Part shown: one piece after another, positions 11,701 to 19,863 of the stretch
Layout: every line of letters begins with the position of its first letter
Position numbering within the stretch: position 1 is the first letter of the stretch
Source of the DNA: Hyphomicrobiales bacterium
GTDB taxonomy: Bacteria > Pseudomonadota > Alphaproteobacteria > Rhizobiales > Rhizobiaceae
Direction of reading: 5' to 3'
NCBI GenBank assembly: GCA_900471605.1
Contig: UCEY01000043.1
Span: 1 to 64,000 of the forward strand
DNA length: 64,000 nucleotides
Notes under the pieces: generated by a model
What the model saw: the letters and a program-made list of their open reading frames with translations, nothing else
Databases searched by the model: none
Told to the model about the DNA's origin: nothing
Program-made: the position numbers and the translations under genes

Positions 11701-13185
11701 ATGGCGTATGCTTCCTTTTCTCGGCGGGTGATCGGCTCGCTGATGATCCCGACACTGCTGGCTGCCTGTTCCGCCGGGGATCTCGTTCCGCCTGCGTCGA
11801 TCGACAACGGCCGGGTCGGGGCGATCCAGCCGATGCGCGACATCCCGCGCGAACCCCTCTCGCAACAGCCCTATCCCGCCGGCGCCGCACCGGTCTCCCA
11901 GGCGAGAGTCGACTATGTGAACACGCCGAACCTCGCCGGCACCGGTTATCCCAATACGAACGGCCGCAATTCGGCTTCGGCCTATCCCGATGACGGCGGG
12001 CACTACCTGCGGGCGCCGGCCCAGGTGCAGTCCGCGCCCCTCGATGCGCCCCAGAATACATCGTTGAATGCACCGATGGCGCAGCAGTCGCCGGCCGCGC
12101 GCCAGGGCCGCCTGCCGATGATCGACAGCGACGAGGCGATGCAGCAGCAGGCCTCTCTCGGCCGGCGCAACACGACCCGCAATGCCGGGCCGATGACCAT
12201 TCCGGAAGAGGGCGTCAATATCGATGCCGAGCTCGGTTTCGGCCCCGACGAGAGCGACGTGACGGGGCTTGCCGAGGAGGAGGATTCCGATATCGCCGAA
12301 GGTGTCGGCAATCAGCCGGTCGTCGACGGCATCGGCACCGACAATCCGCGCGCGCTGCAGCCGCGCCGCCAGCCGACCTCGCAGCAAATGAACGACGACC
12401 GCGTGCTGGTGCCGCCGAAGCGCCAGGGCGCCGGCTTGCAGGGCGACCTTTCGAACGGCAGCATGGCCAATCGCGGCATGGCGTGGGGCAGTCAGCCGAG
12501 CATCGCGCCGCCCGGCAGCCGATCGGCCGCCGGCACCCAGCAGGTGGCGATGCTGCGGCCCAACAACCCCATGAACGACAGCGGCCCGATGAGCCAGCGC
12601 GACATGCCCTGGCAGCGTGAGGTGATGCCGCAGTCGGAAGTGAGCTGCCGCGCCGAACTGCGCCGTCTCGGCGTCGAGTTCGAAGACCGGCCGTCCATCG
12701 ACGCCGGCCCGAGCTGCAGCGTGCCCTATCCGGTCAAGCTCTCGGGCCTGTCCGGCAATATCGACGTCAAGCCTTCCGTCACGCTCAATTGCCAGACGAC
12801 GCTCGCCTTCGCCAAATGGGTGAAGAACGAACTCGCTCCCTCGGCGCGTTACCGTTACCTCACCGGCGTCCAGAAGATCGTGCCGATGGGTGGTTATTCC
12901 TGCCGGCGGATGAACAACAGCAACCAGCGCTACAACCCGATGTCCGAACACGCCAAGGGCAATGCCATCGACATCGGCCAGATCGTGCTCAAGGACGGCC
13001 ATGAGATCGACGTGCGCAAGAAGGGCCTGTTCTCGCTGCGCGAGGGCGGCCTCCTGAAGGCGGTGCGCAGCGACAGCTGCAAGTATTTCAACACCGTCCT
13101 CGGTCCGGGCAGCAACGCGGAACACTGGAACCACTTCCACTTCGACCTGCGTTCCCGCCGGAGCGGCAAGCGCTACTGCGACTGA
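11701..13185 (+). CDS. Extensin-like C-terminal domain lipoprotein
   Basis: Predicted envelope lipoprotein of 494 residues. The N-terminus (MAYASFSRRVIGS...LLAAC) is a lipoprotein signal with the acylated Cys near residue 22. A long disordered middle (about 25-310) is rich in Pro, Gln, Asn and Gly. The C-terminal 190 residues are the extensin-like domain, related to bacterial proteins with a peptidase-like fold: SCRAELRRLGVEFE, PYPVKLSGL, GGYSCRRMNN, MSEHAKGNAIDIG and HWNHFHFDLR. The His/Asp motifs resemble zinc peptidases acting on peptidoglycan; that role is inference. ATG 11701 is preferred over the upstream GTG at 11689, which adds no signal-like residues. Confidence 0.88.
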   Translation: MAYASFSRRVIGSLMIPTLLAACSAGDLVPPASIDNGRVGAIQPMRDIPREPLSQQPYPAGAAPVSQARVDYVNTPNLAGTGYPNTNGRNSASAYPDDGGHYLRAPAQVQSAPLDAPQNTSLNAPMAQQSPAARQGRLPMIDSDEAMQQQASLGRRNTTRNAGPMTIPEEGVNIDAELGFGPDESDVTGLAEEEDSDIAEGVGNQPVVDGIGTDNPRALQPRRQPTSQQMNDDRVLVPPKRQGAGLQGDLSNGSMANRGMAWGSQPSIAPPGSRSAAGTQQVAMLRPNNPMNDSGPMSQRDMPWQREVMPQSEVSCRAELRRLGVEFEDRPSIDAGPSCSVPYPVKLSGLSGNIDVKPSVTLNCQTTLAFAKWVKNELAPSARYRYLTGVQKIVPMGGYSCRRMNNSNQRYNPMSEHAKGNAIDIGQIVLKDGHEIDVRKKGLFSLREGGLLKAVRSDSCKYFNTVLGPGSNAEHWNHFHFDLRSRRSGKRYCD

Positions 13186-13368
13186 CGCCCGGCGGCAGCC
13201 GATGCCGGCATGCTTCCTCGGATACAGCCGGCACCTGCAACTCCCGCGAGCCTGTGGACATTAAAGATCCGTAAACCATATCCGGCAACCAAACTGGAAC
13301 CATAAGCGGCGGCGAAGCATGAGTGGTGACGCCGCAGTCCGTCCCCCCGACTACCCCTACTGCGGCAC

Positions 13369-13412
13369 GAGACCCGGCATGCGCACCAAGCCCATGACGC
13401 ATGCCGGGTCTC
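13369..13412. repeat. 15-base perfect inverted repeat
   Basis: GAGACCCGGCATGCG (13369-13383) is matched exactly by CGCATGCCGGGTCTC (13398-13412) across a 14-base spacer. There is no T run on either side, so it is not a classic terminator. It could be a mobile palindromic element, a processing hairpin or a terminator of the extensin-like gene 180 bases upstream. Confidence 0.7.
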
Positions 13413-13490
13413 ACCCCAACACCACGCGAGAACCGAGATCGCCAGGATGCCATTCCCATCGGGAAAATCTGGTGGGCCGGGTCACTTTTC

Positions 13491-13519
13491 TTGATTTGTA
13501 CGTCTTTTTGACGTACAAG
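13491..13519 (+). promoter_or_regulatory. Probable autoregulatory promoter/operator of the TacAT-type module
   Basis: TTGTACGTC (13496-13504) and GACGTACAA (13510-13518) form a perfect nine-base inverted repeat with a five-T spacer. TTGATT (13491) and TACAAG (13514) could be -35 and -10 elements at 17-base spacing, so the palindrome would overlap the core promoter. DUF1778 antitoxins of this class bind such palindromes with their acetyltransferase partner. Ribosome site AGGAGG follows at 13537. Confidence 0.6.
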
Positions 13520-13547
13520 GTTTTGCGAAAGCCATCAGGAGGCGACG

Positions 13548-13856
13548 ATGTTTGTTTTCGAGGATGTGACGAGCGAAATCGACGAGCCGAACGATGCGCG
13601 AATGAATTTCCGCACCAAGGAGCGGATAAAGAAGACGATCCATCGCGCTGCGATTCTGTCCGGGGTGGACGATTCTGCCTTCGTGATCAATGCGGCATAC
13701 CAGTCCGCCATGGCGACGATCGCGGCGCATGAGGTCACGCTTCTGCAGCCGGCCGACCACAAGGCGTTTTTCGAAGCCCTCGACAATCCCCCGGCGCCGA
13801 CGCAGAAACTGCAGGAGGCATTCAGGCGCCACGGCGAGACGGTCGTTTCCAAATAA
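13548..13856 (+). CDS. DUF1778 antitoxin, TacA-like
   Basis: Antitoxin of 102 residues. The N-terminal half (ARMNFRTKERIKKTIHRAAILSGVDDSAF) is the ribbon-helix-helix DNA-binding domain of DUF1778 proteins; the C-terminal half (about 60-102, including ALDNPPAPTQKLQEAFRRH) is the flexible tail that wraps the acetyltransferase toxin. AGGAGG sits five bases before the ATG. The stop TAA shares one base with the toxin ATG. It is expected to neutralise the downstream toxin and repress its own promoter. Confidence 0.92.
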   Translation: MFVFEDVTSEIDEPNDARMNFRTKERIKKTIHRAAILSGVDDSAFVINAAYQSAMATIAAHEVTLLQPADHKAFFEALDNPPAPTQKLQEAFRRHGETVVSK

Positions 13857-14404
13857 TGTCCGAAGATATTGTTTCGAAGCCGACAATAGAGCCGCTCGAT
13901 CCGTCCAGGCACGATCGGGCGGCTTTTTCCTGCGGCATACCGCAGGTGGACAACTTCATCCAGAAGACAGCCAACAAGCTATCCCAGGCGGACAATCTGC
14001 GTGTCTATGTCATGACACGCGGCAGCGGCACGATCATCGGCTTCTATGCCATCAACAGCCACTCCGTCGATTATCGGGACCTCCCGATCAAATTCTCTCG
14101 CACCCGCCCGGCACACGGTTATATCCCCGCCGCCTATATTTCGATGATCGGCCGCGATCAGCGCTTTAAGGGAAGTGGTTACGGCGGCGACCTGCTTGTG
14201 GATTGCCTGATGCGGGTTGCCCGCGTCGCCGACAGTATCGGGGTCGCCGTCGTCATGCTGGATGTCCTCGATTGTGGCGATCCGGAGCGCACTGCGCGCA
14301 GAGCCAGGCTCTACAGGGACTACGGGTTCCAATCCTTGCCATCGAACCCAATGCGGATGTTTCTCCCGGTCGCGACCATCCGGAAAATGCTGGGTGAAGC
14401 ATAG
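13856..14404 (+). CDS. GNAT acetyltransferase toxin, TacT-like
   Basis: Toxin of 182 residues in a type II module. TacT-family enzymes acetylate the amino acid on charged tRNA and stop translation. The sequence has the family N-terminus (FSCGIPQVDNFIQ), the acetyl-CoA loop RFKGSGYGGDLL near residue 105, and LYRDYGF, whose Tyr matches the catalytic residue of TacT. Translational coupling to the antitoxin (TAATG) supports the pairing. No frameshift or missing motif is seen, so it is probably functional. Which tRNA is targeted cannot be told. Confidence 0.92.
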   Translation: MSEDIVSKPTIEPLDPSRHDRAAFSCGIPQVDNFIQKTANKLSQADNLRVYVMTRGSGTIIGFYAINSHSVDYRDLPIKFSRTRPAHGYIPAAYISMIGRDQRFKGSGYGGDLLVDCLMRVARVADSIGVAVVMLDVLDCGDPERTARRARLYRDYGFQSLPSNPMRMFLPVATIRKMLGEA

Positions 14405-14458
14405 GCCGCATCCCCGATCGAAGCTTTCACGAGCGATGGCCCGGCTGGCAGCGCCTGC

Positions 14459-14487
14459 AAAAAAGAAAGCCGGCTCAGGGAGCCGGC
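14459..14487 (-). terminator. Rho-independent terminator, minus strand, orphan
   Basis: On the minus strand GCCGGCTC CCT GAGCCGGC (14487-14469) is an eight-base perfect stem with a three-base loop, followed by TTTCTTTTTT (14468-14459). It points away from the toxin gene, whose own 3' end lies on the other side, so it must end a minus-strand transcript starting within the gap. Confidence 0.8.
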
Positions 14488-14533
14488 AAGGGCGGAGGCG
14501 GGGCTCGCGGGGATGAGCCGGACTTCCGGTTAC

Positions 14534-14605
14534 TCAAGAACTCATACTTGAAAACACCAGGCATGCGGCAAGCGGAAATAAAAAGCGCTGAAACACGATG
14601 GTCAT
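14534..14605 (-). CDS. Candidate small hydrophobic peptide (23 residues)
   Basis: The frame starts ATG at 14605 and reads MTIVFQRFLFPLAACLVF then SSMSS, one hydrophobic segment that could span a membrane. It ends 47 bases before a strong terminator on the same strand. There is no clear ribosome site upstream. It may be a real small membrane protein, a leader peptide, or chance coding in a small RNA. I do not recognise it. Confidence 0.25.
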   Translation of the reverse strand: MTIVFQRFLFPLAACLVFSSMSS

Positions 14606-14904
14606 GACGGTCGCGCGAGGGGTTACGTGCGGCGTAAAGAGCGGGACCGTTGCTTGCCTGGTGGGACAATGCTGTACGAACGTCACGGAAAAATGACAGA
14701 AGCGGTGGATAGACATCCTTCCTGGCATGCGATCCGGGACTGCGGCGCCGGCAATGTCGTGACGATCATCCCGGTGCGACCGTTCCTGTCGATTATCCTG
14801 CGAAACCGTCAGCAATATTCTTCCATGAGGGATGGTTTCGAAGGTTTGCGTGCCTATATTCGCGGCGCATCCCGAAAATCGATTCCTTGAGAAGACCGTT
14901 CCCC

Positions 14905-15831
14905 ATGGCGTCAGTCGTTTCCATAGACAAGCTTACCAAGACCTACGAGAACGGGTTTCAGGCGCTGAAGGGCGTCGATCTCGAAATCGAGGAAGGCGAG
15001 ATCCTCGCGCTGCTCGGTCCGAACGGCGCCGGCAAGACCACCCTGATCTCGATCATCTGCGGCATCGTCAACCCTTCGACCGGCAAGGTGCTGGTCGGCG
15101 GCAAGGATGTCGTCAGGGATTTTCGCCAGACGCGGTCGCTGATCGGGCTGGTGCCGCAGGAACTGACGACCGACATGTTCGAGACGGTCTGGAACACGGT
15201 GAACTTTTCCCGCGGCGTCTACGGCAAAAAGCCCAATCCGGCGCTGGTCGAGGGCATCCTCAAGGACCTGTCGCTGTGGAGCAAGAAGGACAACATGCTG
15301 CGCGAACTTTCGGGCGGCATGAAGCGTCGGGTGATGATCGCCAAGGCGCTCGCCCACGAGCCGCAGATCCTCTTCCTCGACGAGCCGACCGCCGGCGTCG
15401 ATGTCAACCTGCGCCGCGAGATGTGGCAGCTGGTCGAGAAGCTGCGCGCGAGCGGCGTCACCATCATCCTCACCACCCACTATATCGAGGAGGCGGAAGA
15501 GATCGCCGACCGGGTGGGCGTCATCAACGGCGGCAAGCTGCTTTTGATCGAGGAAAAGGCGGCGCTGATGAAGAAGCTCGGCCGCAAGCAGCTCAGGCTC
15601 GAACTGTCCGAGCCGCTGAAGGCGCTGCCTGACAGCCTCGGTGCCTACAACCTGGCGCTTTCCGAAGACGGCACCGCGCTGATCCACGAATACCAGGGCG
15701 AGGAGGGGCAGGGCACGATCGCATCGCTGCTGTCGACGCTTGCCGCGCAAGACATTCATTTCCGCGATCTTTCCACGCGACAGAGCTCGCTTGAGGATAT
15801 TTTCGTGGCCCTGGTGGGAGAAGACGCATGA
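14905..15831 (+). CDS. ABC exporter ATP-binding protein, YadG-like
   Basis: Cytoplasmic ATPase of 308 residues that drives the membrane partner encoded next. Walker A is GPNGAGKTT, the signature LSGGMKRR, Walker [13 protein letters not shown] and the switch His [11 protein letters not shown]. The C-terminal 80 residues form the extension typical of ABC-2 exporters. Best resemblance is to YadG. The chosen ATG is 14905; upstream in-frame codons start from TTG and precede the fold. The stop overlaps the permease start as ATGA. Confidence 0.94.
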   Translation: MASVVSIDKLTKTYENGFQALKGVDLEIEEGEILALLGPNGAGKTTLISIICGIVNPSTGKVLVGGKDVVRDFRQTRSLIGLVPQELTTDMFETVWNTVNFSRGVYGKKPNPALVEGILKDLSLWSKKDNMLRELSGGMKRRVMIAKALAHEPQILFLDEPTAGVDVNLRREMWQLVEKLRASGVTIILTTHYIEEAEEIADRVGVINGGKLLLIEEKAALMKKLGRKQLRLELSEPLKALPDSLGAYNLALSEDGTALIHEYQGEEGQGTIASLLSTLAAQDIHFRDLSTRQSSLEDIFVALVGEDA

Positions 15832-16589
15832 ACTTCGAAGCGATCAAGTCGATCTATGTCTTCGAGATGGCCCGGCTGCGGCGCACCCTGCTGCAGAGCG
15901 TCATTTCGCCCGTCATTACCACCTCGCTTTATTTCATCGTCTTCGGCACCGCGATCGGTTCGCGCATCCAGACGGTCGAGGGCGTATCCTACGGATCGTT
16001 CATCACGCCCGGCCTGATCATGCTGACGCTTCTGACGCAATGCATCAGCAACGGCTCGATCGGCATCTATTTCCCGAAATTCACCGGCACCATCTACGAG
16101 ATCCTGTCGGCACCGGTGGCGATGACCGAGATCCTGCTCGGTTATGTCGGTGCTGCCGCCAGCAAGGGGCTGATCATCGGCCTGATCATCCTTGCGACCG
16201 CCTCGTTTTTCGTCGACATCCAGATCGCCCATCCATTCATGATGGTGCTTTTCCTGGTGCTGACGGCGATCACCTTCAGCTTGTTCGGCTTCATCATCGG
16301 CATCTGGGCGAAGAATTTCGAACAGCTCAACGTCATCCCGATGCTGGTCGTGCCGCCTTTGACCTTCCTCGGCGGCAGCTTCTATTCGATCAACATGCTG
16401 CCGCCCTTCTGGCAGACGGTCAGCCATTTCAACCCGGTCCTCTATCTCGTTTCCGGCTTCCGCTGGAGCTTCTACGAGATTGCCGACGTCAACCCGATGG
16501 TCAGCCTCGGCATGATCGGCCTGTTCCTGGTGATCTGCCTGTCGATCCTCGGCTGGATCTTCAAGACGGGTTACCGGCTGCGCAACTGA
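15828..16589 (+). CDS. ABC-2 type permease, YadH-like
   Basis: Inner-membrane partner of 253 residues with six membrane segments, of the ABC-2 family. The segment [20 protein letters not shown] and [21 protein letters not shown] are typical of YadH-like permeases. Overlapping start and stop (ATGA) with the ATPase show coupled translation. The pair would export a lipid, polysaccharide or drug; substrate is unknown. Confidence 0.94.
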   Translation: MNFEAIKSIYVFEMARLRRTLLQSVISPVITTSLYFIVFGTAIGSRIQTVEGVSYGSFITPGLIMLTLLTQCISNGSIGIYFPKFTGTIYEILSAPVAMTEILLGYVGAAASKGLIIGLIILATASFFVDIQIAHPFMMVLFLVLTAITFSLFGFIIGIWAKNFEQLNVIPMLVVPPLTFLGGSFYSINMLPPFWQTVSHFNPVLYLVSGFRWSFYEIADVNPMVSLGMIGLFLVICLSILGWIFKTGYRLRN

Positions 16590-16614
16590 CCGCAGCCGAT
16601 AACCGGGTTTGGCT

Positions 16615-17838
16615 TCAGCCCTGGCTGAGCTGGACCTGGCGTCCGCCGCGCATGACCATCACGGACGCACCGAGAACGGAGGCGATGCCGAGGAAGGTCA
16701 TGACGCCGAGCGGGCCTTGGGCGTCGATCAGCAGGCCGCCGAGCACGGCGCCGCTGGATATGGCGATCTGGAAGGTCGTCAGCAGCAGGGCGCCGGCGCT
16801 TTCCGCCTCATCCTGGGCGGCCCGGGTGATATAGCTCTGGATGCTGACGGGCAGGGCGCCGAAGGCAAAACCCCAGAGCGTGATGGCGACCGCCGCGGCC
16901 GTCGTCGATGCTCCGATGGAGACGAGGATCACGGCGGAGACGGCAATCAGGCTGGAGGCGAACACGACGCCGAGCGCCGAGCTGCGTTCGGTGATGATGC
17001 CGCCGACGATATTGCCGAAGAAGCCGCCCACGCCATAGGCAAGCAGGACGAGCGATATCATCTCGACGTTCAGCCGGGGAACGTCTTCCAGGTAGGGGCG
17101 GATATAGGTGAAGCCCGCAAAGTGGCCGGCGACGATCAGCAGCGTCGCGACGAGGCCGATGCGGATCTTCGGGCGCTTGAGGACGGCCGCCAGCGTGCCG
17201 AGCCCGGCATGTCCGGCCGGCGGCAGCGATGGTACGGTGACCGCCTGCGAAAGGAGCGCCAGCACGCCGACGGCGCCCGCCAGCACGAAGGCCGCCCGCC
17301 AGCCGAGCGTGGAGCCGATATAGGCGCCGAGCGGGGCGGCCATGACGGTCGCCACCGAAACCCCGGTGAAGATCATCGCCATGGCGCGCGGCAGGTGATC
17401 CATGGGCACGAGCCGCATGGCGAGCGCGCCCGACATCGCCCAGAAGCCGCCAAGCCCGATGCCGAGCAGCACGCGCGACACGAGGAGCAGGGTCAGGCCG
17501 TTGGCGAAGGCGGCGAGCGCGCAGGAGAGGATGAGAAGGGCGGTCAGCCCGAACAGCGTCCAGCGGCGGTCGAGGCTGCGGGTGCCGATGACGACGCCGG
17601 GGCCGGCAAAGGCGGCGACGACGGCCGTGACCGTCACCGTCTGGCCGGCGACGCCGGAGCTGATGCCGAGGTCGGCGGAAATCGGCGTGAGAAGGCTTGC
17701 CGGCAGAAACTCCGCCGTCACGAGCCCGAAGACGCCGAGGGTAAGCGCGACGACCGCATCCCAGCGGGCCTTCGCCGATGAATCCGGGCTGGACGAATCG
17801 CGCACGACATCGTCCTCTTCGAAAGTACTGTCTGTCAT
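16615..17838 (-). CDS. MFS efflux transporter, DHA1 type
   Basis: Twelve-helix major facilitator of 407 residues. A polar N-terminus (MTDSTFEEDDVV) precedes helix 1. Characteristic segments are FGLVTAEFLPASLLTPIS, VLLGIGLGGFWAMSGALAMR and GALPVSIQSYITRA, as in sugar/drug efflux pumps of the AraJ-like group. The ATG at 17838 is set by the protein N-terminus; longer frames run into the divergent regulator. It shares a 103-base control region with the AraC gene, so that regulator probably controls it. Confidence 0.92.
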   Translation of the reverse strand: MTDSTFEEDDVVRDSSSPDSSAKARWDAVVALTLGVFGLVTAEFLPASLLTPISADLGISSGVAGQTVTVTAVVAAFAGPGVVIGTRSLDRRWTLFGLTALLILSCALAAFANGLTLLLVSRVLLGIGLGGFWAMSGALAMRLVPMDHLPRAMAMIFTGVSVATVMAAPLGAYIGSTLGWRAAFVLAGAVGVLALLSQAVTVPSLPPAGHAGLGTLAAVLKRPKIRIGLVATLLIVAGHFAGFTYIRPYLEDVPRLNVEMISLVLLAYGVGGFFGNIVGGIITERSSALGVVFASSLIAVSAVILVSIGASTTAAAVAITLWGFAFGALPVSIQSYITRAAQDEAESAGALLLTTFQIAISSGAVLGGLLIDAQGPLGVMTFLGIASVLGASVMVMRGGRQVQLSQG

Positions 17839-17864
17839 GATCGTTTCCTGTCTTGGGAGGAGGA

Positions 17865-17882
17865 GGTACGGAGGACCGTACC
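17865..17882. promoter_or_regulatory. Inverted repeat in the MFS/AraC control region
   Basis: GGTACGG (17865-17871) and CCGTACC (17876-17882) are a perfect inverted repeat with a four-base spacer, 27 bases upstream of the MFS start. Possible operator or leader hairpin. Confidence 0.45.
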
Positions 17883-17917
17883 GGAAGGTTAACCCAGACT
17901 TAGGCGTGACAGCCTGT

Positions 17918-17936
17918 ACTTTCCATGCTAGAAAGT
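17918..17936. promoter_or_regulatory. Inverted repeat upstream of the AraC gene
   Basis: ACTTTC (17918-17923) and GAAAGT (17931-17936) form an inverted repeat immediately before the AraC start codon. GAAAGTAC occurs again at 17820, inside the MFS coding start. Candidate regulator site. Confidence 0.4.
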
Positions 17937-17941
17937 CCGAT

Positions 17942-18919
17942 ATGCTTGACCGTTCGTCCAAAGAAATCCCCCAAGACTTCTCCGATCCGCTCACCGAGAT
18001 GCTGCGCGGCCTTCGGCTCGACGGCGTCGAATACGGGCGCTGCCGGCTGCCGGAACCCTGGGCGACGTCCTTTCCGGCCCAGGAGGCGGCGCGTTTCCAC
18101 TTCATTTCATCGGGCTCCGCATGGCTGCAGACGCCGTCGGGCGAATGGCTGGAATTGCGGGCGGGCGATGCGGCTCTTCTTCCGCGTGGCGACGCGCATG
18201 TGCTGGCAAGCGTCCCCGGTCTGACGCCGCTGCCCTTTGGCCGGTTCGGGCGCAAGGAAGTCTGCCAGGGCGTGTTCGACGTGCAATGCGCCGACGCCTG
18301 CGGCGGCACCGTGGCGCTGACCGCCTCGATGCGCTTCAACATCGACAAGCTGCATCCGCTGCTGCAACTGATGCCCGAGGCGATGCTGACCAGCGATCTG
18401 GCCCGCAACGAGCCGGCCATCCCGCATCTTCTCGATGCCATGGCGCGCGAGGTGGACATGGATCGGGTCGGTGCCGGCGGCATTCTCGCCCGGCTCGCCG
18501 ATGTTTTGACGGCGACGCTGATCCGCACCTGGGTCGAGCACGGCTGCGGCGACACGACCGGCTGGATCGCGGCGGTGCGCAATCCCGAAGTCGGCCGCGT
18601 GCTTGCCGCCATCCATCTGCAGCCGGACCGGAACTGGACCGTCGCGTCTCTGGCAAGACTGATGGGCGCTTCGCGATCCGGTTTTGCCGAGCGGTTCCTG
18701 CGCGTGGTCGGCGAAACGCCGGCGCGCTACGTGGCGCGGGTGCGCATGCACCAGGCGCGGCAGTGGCTGCGCGACGGCGAGCGGGTCGCGACCGTCGCCG
18801 AGCGTCTCGGTTACGATGCCGAAGCTTCCTTCAGCCGCGCCTTCAAACGCATCATCGGCACGCCGCCGAGCCAGTTCCGCAAGGGTGGCATGGGCGAAGG
18901 CATTCGGGATTTCGGCTGA
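17942..18919 (+). CDS. AraC family transcriptional regulator
   Basis: DNA-binding regulator of 325 residues. The N-terminal half is a cupin-like ligand domain (FHFISSGSAWLQTPSGEW, AGDAALLPRGDAHVL). The C-terminal 100 residues hold the double helix-turn-helix of AraC proteins, with WTVASLARLMGASRSGFAERF and VATVAERLGYDAEASFSRAFK, ending GTPPSQFRKG. Starts at ATG 17942. It faces the MFS pump across 103 bases, the usual layout of a regulator and its target. Confidence 0.94.
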   Translation: MLDRSSKEIPQDFSDPLTEMLRGLRLDGVEYGRCRLPEPWATSFPAQEAARFHFISSGSAWLQTPSGEWLELRAGDAALLPRGDAHVLASVPGLTPLPFGRFGRKEVCQGVFDVQCADACGGTVALTASMRFNIDKLHPLLQLMPEAMLTSDLARNEPAIPHLLDAMAREVDMDRVGAGGILARLADVLTATLIRTWVEHGCGDTTGWIAAVRNPEVGRVLAAIHLQPDRNWTVASLARLMGASRSGFAERFLRVVGETPARYVARVRMHQARQWLRDGERVATVAERLGYDAEASFSRAFKRIIGTPPSQFRKGGMGEGIRDFG

Positions 18920-18921
18920 AG

Positions 18922-19626
18922 TCAGTCCCGCAGTCTCAGCTCGTCGGTCTGCATCTGCAGGGAACCGAGGGTAGAGAGGAAGCTCATGCCGAGCAGGCTT
19001 TCCCCGAGCTTTCCGTCTTCGGCGACCATCGCACGGATGTTCTTGCGCACGATCGGGCCGATGCCGACTTCGTCGAGCCGGACCGGGGCGGCCATCGCCC
19101 GGCCGTTGGCGGTCATCACCGTGACCGTAAAATTGAGGTTTTGCGGATTGAGACCGACCCTGCGGGCGTCGTCGTAGGACAGCACCACGGTACTGGCGCC
19201 GGTATCGACCAGCATCGCCAGCACCTTGCCCTCGACGCTGACATTGGTCTGGAAATGGCTGCCCCGGGTTTTGTGGATCACCACCTCGTCGCCGCCTTCG
19301 CTGGTCGTCATCACCACGGCCGTGCCGGGCAGCAGGCCGGCGGTCACCCTTGCCGCGACATTGCGGGCATCGTCGCGATAAAGATAGGCGGTCACCAGCC
19401 CGAGGATGATCAAGAGCCAGATGGCGAGATTGCGCAGCACCTCCCCGGCATGGCCGCGCCGGCCGGCGAGAATGCCCGCGGCGAGCAGGCCGGCGATCGG
19501 CAGCAGGTAGAGGATCCGGCCGAAACTGTCGTTGTCGATGCCGAAGGTCTGCCCGGTATCGTGGTTGAAGATCAGGAACGCCAGGCCGATGCCCAGCACG
19601 ATGAGAATGCCGGTGAGCGCGTTCAT
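18922..19626 (-). CDS. Membrane-anchored retropepsin-like aspartic protease (TIGR02281 type)
   Basis: Predicted protease of 234 residues. Three hydrophobic segments (about 5-20, 36-52, 66-82) anchor it in the inner membrane. The C-terminal 120 residues carry the retropepsin strand pattern with LVDTGASTVVLS, Asp141 being the catalytic residue, then LGMSFLSTLGSL. Such proteins dimerise to build one active site from two DTG motifs. The gene overlaps the DUF1289 gene by four bases and is third in the cobS operon. Biological substrate is unknown. Confidence 0.9.
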   Translation of the reverse strand: MNALTGILIVLGIGLAFLIFNHDTGQTFGIDNDSFGRILYLLPIAGLLAAGILAGRRGHAGEVLRNLAIWLLIILGLVTAYLYRDDARNVAARVTAGLLPGTAVVMTTSEGGDEVVIHKTRGSHFQTNVSVEGKVLAMLVDTGASTVVLSYDDARRVGLNPQNLNFTVTVMTANGRAMAAPVRLDEVGIGPIVRKNIRAMVAEDGKLGESLLGMSFLSTLGSLQMQTDELRLRD

Positions 19627-19844
19627 GCGGTGTCGCGTTCCTTTGCAAGACGCTGGCGGCGCGTTTCCCGCCGCGGCTTTCGCTCGACGGTTTCGAGCCG
19701 TGCGGGCAGGGCTTCCATCAGCGCGCGGCGCTCCGTGTCGGTATAATCCATCCAGCCGGCGATCTCGTCGCGGGTGCGTCCGCAGCCGAAGCAATAGCCG
19801 GTCTTGAGGTCGATCGAACAGACGAGGGTACAGGGCGAAATCAT
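19623..19844 (-). CDS. DUF1289 family protein
   Basis: Small protein of 73 residues with a Cys cluster: SPCTLVCSIDLKTGYCFGCG followed by RTRDEIAGWMDYTDTERRAL, which defines DUF1289. The four Cys suggest metal binding. It is followed by a basic tail. Start ATG at 19844 lies 19 bases after the end of cobS and its stop overlaps the protease start, so all three are one operon. Function is not known. Confidence 0.92.
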   Translation of the reverse strand: MISPCTLVCSIDLKTGYCFGCGRTRDEIAGWMDYTDTERRALMEALPARLETVERKPRRETRRQRLAKERDTA

Positions 19845-19863
19845 GCGTCAGTATATCGGGGTT

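Larger units (their letters stand above)
13186..13547. other. Intergenic region with hairpin and toxin-antitoxin promoter
   Basis: This 362-base gap holds a 15-base inverted repeat (13369-13412) and the promoter/operator of the acetyltransferase toxin module (13491-13519). A plus-strand open frame from 13319 lacks a plausible start, family match and coding character, so I did not call it. Confidence 0.5.
14405..14904. other. Intergenic region with orphan minus-strand terminator
   Basis: This 500-base gap between the toxin and the ABC exporter has no called gene on the plus strand. It carries a strong minus-strand terminator at 14459-14487 with no known gene feeding it, and a minus-strand frame of 24 codons at 14534-14605. 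The rest presumably holds the promoter of the ABC exporter. Confidence 0.5.

Noticed and set aside
10969-13140. A 723-codon minus-strand frame under the extensin-like gene
   Set aside because: Same shadow pattern; the plus-strand gene has a lipoprotein signal and conserved domain.
13319-13732. Plus-strand frame across the 15-base inverted repeat
   Set aside because: Overlaps the antitoxin out of frame, no ribosome site, no recognised family.
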